From an uncultured Austwickia sp. (lineage in GTDB: Bacteria > Actinomycetota > Actinomycetes > Actinomycetales > Dermatophilaceae), in the NCBI GenBank assembly GCA_934678955.1, contig CAKUSI010000084.1, positions 1-12,329 on the forward strand: a DNA stretch of 12,329 nucleotides, read 5' to 3'. The number at the start of each line of letters is the position of its first letter. The stretch's first letter is position 1. The position numbers and the translations under genes are program-made. Of this stretch, positions 8,179-12,329 are shown piece after piece. The notes beneath the pieces are model-generated. The model worked only from the letters and a program-made list of their open reading frames with translations, made no database searches and was not told where the DNA came from.

Positions 8179-8232
8179 ACAGCTGCCGGCGGCGTAGCCG
8201 ATCGTCTCGCCGCGGGTGACGGTGCGTGCCAT
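8179..8232 (-). pseudogene. Start of a GPH/MFS-type sugar symporter, tiny fragment
   Basis: Read on the minus strand from the ATG at 8230-8232, the sequence gives MARTVTRGETIGYAAGS, resembling the first residues of glycoside-pentoside-hexuronide:cation symporters and related MFS transporters (R-LT--E-IGYG-GS). The match is only 17 codons and stops where the cas3 fragment ends, so it marks a junction: the rest of the transporter gene has been deleted. It is short enough to be chance, hence the modest confidence. Confidence 0.35.
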
Positions 8233-8339
8233 GCCGGACACCGTAACCGTCCGGGCCCGGTAATGCCCCCCCTGATCCGTTGCATCATGCGCACCGCTGC
8301 GTAGTGACTTTCGCAACGATTGTACGTACTGTGGGCCTC
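8233..8339. promoter_or_regulatory. Upstream region of the M50-like gene
   Basis: This region of about 107 bases contains a perfect 10-bp palindrome CCGGGCCCGG (8251-8260), with partly symmetric flanks (GTAACCG to the left, GTAAT to the right), and TTGTACGTACTG just before the M50-like start. If the transporter scrap is real, the region was once a divergent promoter. No confident -35/-10 pair can be named. Confidence 0.25.
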
Positions 8340-9137
8340 ATGAGTGACGCACCCACCGAGCGCCGCGCGCTCCTGGTCAACTCCACTGTGGCCGCAGTGC
8401 TGGGCGCCGGCCTGATGGTGCTGGCCCACGAGCTCAGCCACCTGGTCGCGGGCTTGGCGATGGGCATCCCGGGCACCCTGTACTCCTACGGCGTGGCCCA
8501 CGAGGGGACCCCCGTCCAGAACGCGATCATGACGGGGGCGGGACCGGTGTTCAGCCTGCTCACCGGCCTGGTGATGGCACTGTGGCAACCGTTGCGCGCC
8601 ACGCGGTCGTTCTGGCACCTGCTGTGGCTGTGGTTCGCCTACTCCTCGATGATGGAGGGCATCGGCTACCTCGAGATCACCCCGTTCGGGGCCGGCGACA
8701 CCGCCGCGGTCGCCAGCCACCTCGGCTGGCCGCCCGCGGTCGGTTGGGTGCTGCTCGCCGGGGGCATCGCCGGCCAGTTCGCCCTGGCCTGGGGTTTCGC
8801 CCACCCGGTCGGCCGCATGGCGGGCGCGGACCGCGGCGCCCGCCTCGACGCGACCCTGTGGCCGTGGCTGCTCGGCACCGTGGTCAACCTCGGCCTGTCG
8901 GGCCTGTCGATGGCGACCCACCGGGCGGCCCTGTCCCCCGGTGAGGTGACGGTGATCCTGGCGGCCGGCTCCGCCACGCTGGTGTTCGCGCCGATGGCCA
9001 TGATCTTCCAGCGCAAAATGAACGCGCAGCCCTACGAGCCGCTCAAGCTCAAGCCGATCCCCGTCGTGGGCCTCGCCCTCCTCGCCGGACTCATCCTGCT
9101 CAACCAGGCCCTCAACCTGGGCGTCCAGATCGGCTGA
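8340..9137 (+). CDS. Membrane metalloprotease-like protein, M50/site-2-protease type
   Basis: This 265-residue multi-pass membrane protein uses the ATG at 8340. Its first helix carries the zinc-protease motif HELSH (residues 30-34) inside MVLAHELSHLVAG, as in intramembrane M50 proteases. A NAIMTGAGPVFSLLTGL segment (61-77) resembles the helix after the active site (AGP--N/S). Asp120 in PFGAGDTAAV could be the third zinc ligand. Further hydrophobic stretches lie near 92-105, 134-152, 171-190, 203-222 and 240-258. Family members cut substrates within the membrane, often releasing regulators; the substrate here is unknown, and a non-proteolytic role is possible. An upstream extension to 8280 lacks support. 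The stop abuts the stop of the convergent PaaX-like gene. It looks intact. Confidence 0.65.
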   Translation: MSDAPTERRALLVNSTVAAVLGAGLMVLAHELSHLVAGLAMGIPGTLYSYGVAHEGTPVQNAIMTGAGPVFSLLTGLVMALWQPLRATRSFWHLLWLWFAYSSMMEGIGYLEITPFGAGDTAAVASHLGWPPAVGWVLLAGGIAGQFALAWGFAHPVGRMAGADRGARLDATLWPWLLGTVVNLGLSGLSMATHRAALSPGEVTVILAAGSATLVFAPMAMIFQRKMNAQPYEPLKLKPIPVVGLALLAGLILLNQALNLGVQIG

Positions 9138-9998
9138 TCACCCCCAGCCGGGGTCACGCTCGACGAGAGCTGCGTGGCGACTGGCGTTGATCACCGCGTC
9201 GGCGTGCCCGGTGGCGGCGGGCCCGAGCAGGGCGAGCACCCGGCCGAGCGCCTCGCCGAGGCGACCGGCGGGCCAGTCCTCGGGCAGTGCCACCCGGGGC
9301 AGCGAACCCTCTTCCCCCAGCAGCTGGTACGCCTCCGAGCTCGCCTCGTACAGCGACCGGAAGGCGACCAGCGGGTCGGCGTCCGCGGTCTTGATCGCGT
9401 CGAGCCTGCTGATCACGTCGCGGTAGCGTCCGGAGAGGGCCGGAAGGTCCCAGGCGTGCTCGATGAGTCGGGTGGAGGCACTCGCGTCGACGTCGAGCCA
9501 GCCCGTGACCGCGGCCGCAGCCGACAGCAGATCACCCAGACCCGCCGACGCGTCCCGCAACGCCACCACCACCCCGGGCCGCAGCTGCCGATAACCGAAC
9601 CGCGCGGCCGCAGACAGGAACGCCTCGCGCAGCGCACGTCGCGATTCCGGGATGTCGTAGACGAGCATGTGGAAGCGGCCGTCCCAGTCGGCGCTCGCGC
9701 CCGCCCCCCGGAGCTGCTCGACGTTCGCGCGCAACTGCCCCGCCAACCGATAGACGCCGACGCGGCCGTGGCGCGTGAGGTCGACCAAGCCATACCCGGC
9801 GACACGATGCACCAAGGCCTTGGCGGCCGACTGGGTCAGGCCCAGATCGCCGAGCAGCGCGACGAGTACCGGGCCCGGCAGCGCGGACGCCCGGCAGACT
9901 CCGAAGATGTAGGGGACGGCGCCGATCATCGATCCCGGCGCGCGTCGCCCCGGCTGGCGAGAACCGGTTGTGGTGACAACCCGGAACCCATCCGCCAT
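9138..9998 (-). CDS. PaaX-family transcriptional regulator
   Basis: This 286-residue protein has an N-terminal winged helix (about 25-85; GDLGLTQSAAKALVHRVAGY as recognition region, then GLVDLTRHGRVGVYRL). A central domain follows with WDGRFHMLVYDIPESRRALR and FGYRQLRPGVVVAL, which is the PaaX family hallmark (W-G-W-L---IPE--R--R). The C-terminal part has DPLVAFRSLYE and LPEDWPAGRLGE. PaaX itself represses phenylacetate catabolism through phenylacetyl-CoA; relatives bind various effectors and the ligand here is unknown. I choose the ATG at 9998, eight bases after AAGGGGG, over the GTG at 10007, which overlaps that ribosome site. It is divergent from the damaged substrate-binding-protein gene and probably controls that intergenic region. 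Its stop touches that of the M50-like gene. Confidence 0.8.
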   Translation of the reverse strand: MADGFRVVTTTGSRQPGRRAPGSMIGAVPYIFGVCRASALPGPVLVALLGDLGLTQSAAKALVHRVAGYGLVDLTRHGRVGVYRLAGQLRANVEQLRGAGASADWDGRFHMLVYDIPESRRALREAFLSAAARFGYRQLRPGVVVALRDASAGLGDLLSAAAAVTGWLDVDASASTRLIEHAWDLPALSGRYRDVISRLDAIKTADADPLVAFRSLYEASSEAYQLLGEEGSLPRVALPEDWPAGRLGEALGRVLALLGPAATGHADAVINASRHAALVERDPGWG

Positions 9999-10166
9999 GA
10001 CGCGCACCCCCTTGCGTCCGATCCTACGGCGCGGTCGAAGGGAACGAGGACGGTCGCCAAAGGCGTGCCACGCTCAGGGCGTTTGGCCTCCGACTAGGAT
10101 CGGAACACGAACCGCCCGGTCCGCGCGACCGCGACCGAGCCGCCCCGAGACCTCCCGGAGGCAGCG
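9999..10166. promoter_or_regulatory. Divergent paaX-like/SBP promoter region with mirrored 10-mers
   Basis: TCCGATCCTA (10017-10026) and TAGGATCGGA (10095-10104) are perfect inverted copies, with 68 bases between them. Each reads TAGGAT in the direction of its own gene, which fits a -10 box for the regulator gene (minus) and for the SBP gene (plus). The regulator leader would be about 15 bases, the SBP leader about 60. No good -35 boxes are seen. GGAGG at 10157-10161 serves the SBP start. Confidence 0.45.
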
Positions 10167-10760
10167 ATGGCTTCACCCCGGTTCTCCCGACGCACCCTTC
10201 TCGGCGGTTCCCTCGCCCTGGCGGCCGGCGGCGGCGTCATCGGCTGCAGCACCGCGACCTCCCCGGCCCCCGGCGAGAACGCCGGCGCGGCCGCGGTCAC
10301 CTACCAGCTGTCGTGGACGCACTCGGTGCAGTTCGGCGGCACCTACCTCGCCGTCGATCGCGGGCTGTTCCGCGACCTGGGGCTGGACGTGCGGCTGGCG
10401 CCCGGCGGGCCGAACGTGGCCGGGGACGCCAACACCGTGAGCGGCGCCGCCCTGGTCAACATAGCGGCGGCCGACGGGGTCGCGCGGTCCAACGCCGAGG
10501 GGGCGGACCTCATGATCATCGGGGCGCAGTACCAGAAGAGCGCGGGCCTCGACCTGGAGGCGCAGCGCAAGCAGGCCGACGTCCAGCTCGACGTCATGTT
10601 CTCGCCGGCCACCGACGCCAACGGGTTCGCGTCCTTCACCGACGAGCAGGTGCAGGAGAACCTGGAGCTGTTCGGGTTGCTCGGCATCGAGGGCGCCACC
10701 GAGGAGCTGTGGGACCGGTCGATCCTCGACGAGGTGTACCAGAGCGGCCCCACCGTGTGA
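10167..10760 (+). pseudogene. NMT1/SsuA-type ABC substrate-binding lipoprotein with internal deletion
   Basis: The 197-residue frame starts with a Tat-type motif SRRTLL (residues 7-12), a hydrophobic run and a lipobox VIGC (Cys27), as in exported lipoproteins. Residues 46-125 (YQLSWTHSVQFGGTYLAVDR, then GLFRDLGLDV, and MIIGAQYQKS) form the first part of an NMT1/THI5-like binding protein for nitrate, sulfonate or vitamin precursors. After QYQKS the sequence jumps to GLDLEAQRKQADVQ and MFSPATDANGFASFTDEQVQ, which is the C-terminal end of such proteins. Normal length is about 330-350 residues, so roughly 140 are missing, in frame, near 10542. The ligand-binding cleft would be destroyed. The GTGA overlap with the ATPase start at 10757 shows the original operon order. 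The start is fixed by GGAGG five bases upstream. Confidence 0.7.
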
Positions 10761-10891
10761 CGGGCACCGCCGCCCCGGAGCGCGAGGCGCCCGAGGTCGT
10801 GTGCGCCGGCGTGGCCAAGACGTTCCCCACGCCCGCCGGGCCGCTGGCCGCGCTCGACACCGTCGAGGTGACGCTCGCCCCCGGGTCGGTC
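10757..10891 (+). pseudogene. ABC importer ATPase, N-terminal fragment
   Basis: A GTG at 10757 overlapping the SBP stop (GTGA) opens VTGTAAPEREAPEVVCAGVA, then KTFPTPAGPLAALDTVEVTLAPGSV. This is the first 45 residues of an SsuB/TauB-like ATPase, where V-K-F------ALD-V-L-L-PG-- precedes the Walker A loop. The match stops exactly where GPSGCGKST would be expected and the frame continues into an IS21 transposase. The gene is dead. Together with the preceding SBP it shows that an uptake operon (SBP, ATPase, presumably permease) once stood here. Confidence 0.65.
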
Positions 10892-11024
10892 CACCAGAAG
10901 CTGGTGTGGCTGGGCTACACCGGCTCGGAGCGCACCACCCGCCGCGCGGTCGCGGCCGCGAAGGCCGCGTTCCGGGTCGGGAACCGCCGGGTCCATCGGC
11001 CGTGGGTGACCGAGCCGGGGATGT
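10892..11024 (+). mobile_element. IS21-family istA transposase fragment
   Basis: In the same frame as the ATPase fragment, HQKLVWLGYTGSERTTRR followed by VHRPWVTEPGM corresponds to the start of IstA-like transposases: a helix-turn-helix region, then RPW--EPG-W just before the DDE domain. Only about 44 codons remain. The istB partner, the catalytic core and terminal repeats are absent. The 3' boundary lies within GGGGATGTG, sequence that could belong to either IS21 (PGM) or the following IS3 piece (GDV). Confidence 0.6.
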
Positions 11025-11351
11025 GTGGGTCAGCGACTTCACCTACGTGCGTAGCTGGGCTGGGTTCGTCTACACCGCGTTCATCGTCGACGTGTTCGCC
11101 CAACGCATCCTCGCGTGGCACTGTGCCACCACCAAGCACGTCGAACTGGTGGCCACCCCGCTGCGGATCGCGTTGTGGGACCGTGACCGGCAAGGCCACA
11201 CCGTCGGCCCCGACGAGCTGATCTGTCATTCCGACGCCGGCTCTCAGTACACCGCGATCCGGTTCACCGAACACCTCGCTCTCGAAGGGATCTCGCCGTC
11301 GATCGGAAGCATCGGTGACGCCTACGACAACGCGTTGATGGAGAGCATCAA
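11017..11351 (+). mobile_element. IS3-family orfB transposase fragment (rve core)
   Basis: Frame 1 reads GDVWVSDFTYVRSWAGFVYT, then IVDVFAQRILAWH, LICHSDAGSQYT and SIGDAYDNALMESI. The three catalytic acids are present: Asp in VSDFTYV (11035-11037), Asp in HSDAGS, and Glu in LMESI (11341-11343), with 35 residues between the last two, the DD(35)E spacing of IS3 integrases. The N-terminal HTH_21 part and everything after MESI (normally NGLYK-E...) are missing. The frame continues into repeat-rich sequence and ends at 11457. The core is undamaged, so it is a recent loss, but the protein is incomplete at both ends. Confidence 0.8.
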
Positions 11352-11459
11352 ATGCCGATGTCGGCATTTGATGGCTTATGCCGACGTGTGGATTATGCCG
11401 ACCGTGACCACGTCTGCCCTTGTCGGAACTGGTTGGGTCGGGGGGTTGTCGGCATAATC
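11346..11459. repeat. Palindrome array at the left edge of a tyrosine-recombinase element
   Basis: Five copies of the core ATGCCGA/TCGGCAT occur in about 110 bases. A near-perfect palindrome at 11346-11373 has 13-base arms CATCAAATGCCGA and TCGGCATTTGATG around TG. Direct copies of TTATGCCGAC lie at 11376-11385 and 11393-11402. GATTATGCCGAC (11391-11402) is matched by its exact inverse GTCGGCATAATC (11448-11459) 45 bases away. The array separates the broken IS3 gene from a recombinase gene, so it most likely holds the recombinase binding sites and element end. Confidence 0.6.
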
Positions 11460-11502
11460 GCGGCGTGAGAGCCTGCCCTTTTCCGGACGGGAGGGGTGGG
11501 TC

Positions 11503-12329
11503 ATGGGTTCTCCGATTCAGCTTGAGGGTTGTTCTGCTGGCCCTCCGGCGGGTGGTTGGCATGCGAGGATCTGGCCGCGTCGGCCTGCCGGTCCTCTTGC
11601 AGCCGTGATGGTGGATCTGATCGATTGGCTTGTCGAGCAGGGTTACGCCTCGACCACGCAGCGTAACCATGTCCGCGCGGCGGCACGGCTCGGCTCGTGG
11701 ATGGTCGCCAAAGGGCTCACTCTTGGGAACCTGGACGCGAGTCGTGTGGTGCGCATGGTCAGTGAGGACAATGCCCGGCATCCGGAGCATCGCTCGGCTA
11801 ACGAGAACGTGTCGGCGGTGGTCCGGTTCCTGGGTGAGACGGGTCATCTCAGACCCGAGCCGGAGGCACGTGCTGAGGACAGTCCGGCGGAGGCGTTCCT
11901 GGCGGGGTGGCTGCGTTTCCTCGAGGAGGAGCAAGGCCAAGGGGTCAGCTGGATCTACAAGGCCCGCCGGTTGGGCCGAGCGTTCCTGGCGTTGATCGAG
12001 GATCCGTCGGGGAACCTGTGTTGGGAACTTGTCGACGTCGCGATGGCCAACGACTTCCTGGGTCGTGTGGTTACCGGGTACTCCTCGTCGACGGCCCAGA
12101 GCGAGGCCGTGCTGCTTCGTGGTCTGCTCGCGTGGTCGGCGGCCAACGGTTTGATCAACGAGCAGGTCTCCCTTGGCATCCTTTCGCCGCGTCGGGTTCG
12201 TACGGGTCTACCGAAGGGACTCACGACGGGCGAGGTAGCGGCCTTGAAAGGATGTCAAGTTCCGGCTTTGATGGAGGCATGGATTGCACGGTCGGGCTCG
12301 TCGAAGGGCTGTGTGCAGGCCGTCGCGTG
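11503..12329 (+). CDS. Tyrosine recombinase/integrase, N-terminal part (runs off the window)
   Basis: The frame is open from the ATG at 11503 (after GGGAGGGG) to the end, at least 275 residues. MVDLIDWLVEQGYASTTQRN and HVRAAARLGSWMVAKGLTL form the first core-binding (SAM-like) helices. A second similar block (AFLAGWLRFLEEEQGQGVSW, then YKARRLGRAFLALI) and VLLRGLLAWSAANGLI follow, before LPKGLTTGEVAAL, which resembles the linker just before the catalytic domain. This layout is typical of the larger recombinases of Tn554-like or recombinase-in-trio (RIT) elements, which occur as two or three tandem genes. The catalytic Arg...His-X-X-Arg...Tyr residues lie beyond the window. The last 25 or so codons do not obviously match the expected domain start and may be divergent or damaged. 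An ATG at 11608 is an alternative start. Confidence 0.65.
   Translation, partial: MGSPIQLEGCSAGPPAGGWHARIWPRRPAGPLAAVMVDLIDWLVEQGYASTTQRNHVRAAARLGSWMVAKGLTLGNLDASRVVRMVSEDNARHPEHRSANENVSAVVRFLGETGHLRPEPEARAEDSPAEAFLAGWLRFLEEEQGQGVSWIYKARRLGRAFLALIEDPSGNLCWELVDVAMANDFLGRVVTGYSSSTAQSEAVLLRGLLAWSAANGLINEQVSLGILSPRRVRTGLPKGLTTGEVAALKGCQVPALMEAWIARSGSSKGCVQAVA

Noticed and set aside
7980..8340. CRISPR repeats near the cas3 fragment
   Set aside because: I looked for repeated 28-29-base units with regular spacing and found none; only the cas3 head is present.
11347..11372. Palindrome as a transcription terminator for the IS3 gene
   Set aside because: It has no T-run, lies inside the open frame, and shares its core with further direct and inverted copies, which fits recombinase sites better.

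Overview
The window is high-GC DNA from an actinomycete. This rests on the codon use, on a TetR/ATPase/permease operon laid out like mycobacterial Rv1219c-Rv1218c-Rv1217c, and on actinobacterial-looking HPr, DnaB and Cas3 sequence. A member of the Propionibacteriaceae would fit, but that is only an impression. It is accessory DNA in which a few intact genes lie among many gene heads, gene tails and insertion-sequence scraps.

Left part (1-3151): the end of a DUF418-like membrane protein gene overlaps an intact gene for a secreted, membrane-anchored trypsin-like protease. A strong hairpin follows, which also covers the ribosome site of a broken IS481-family transposase. After about 400 bases with nothing recognisable comes a shrunken ISL3-family remnant. 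Its apparent right end (GAAGAGCC) abuts a PPOX/pyridoxamine-phosphate-oxidase-like gene that has lost its start.

Centre (3152-6959): an intact, probably co-transcribed minus-strand set encodes a TetR repressor, an ABC ATPase and an ABC-2 permease. The repressor promoter looks leaderless and carries two matching 16-bp operators set 20 bp apart. Next to it is an HPr-like gene in which the phosphorylated histidine (position 15) is lysine.

Right-centre (6960-10760): an SQR-like FAD oxidoreductase gene is cut after about 170 codons and joined to the tail of dnaB, which has a frameshift. Its stop is 28 bases upstream of the first codons of a type I cas3. This runs into a small reverse-strand scrap resembling the start of a GPH-type transporter. 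Then come an intact M50-like membrane metalloprotease gene, a convergent PaaX-family regulator gene and a divergent Tat/lipoprotein substrate-binding protein gene that has lost its middle.

Right end (10757-12329): the partner ABC ATPase gene stops just before Walker A and reads in frame into an IS21 istA piece. That piece is followed by an IS3 orfB piece, cut just after its catalytic Glu codon by a palindrome-rich sequence. The palindromes precede a tyrosine recombinase gene that runs off the window. The most economical reading is repeated nested insertion and deletion at one site. The best leads are the Lys15 HPr, the double TetR operator, the dnaB-cas3 linkage and the repeat array at the edge of the recombinase element.
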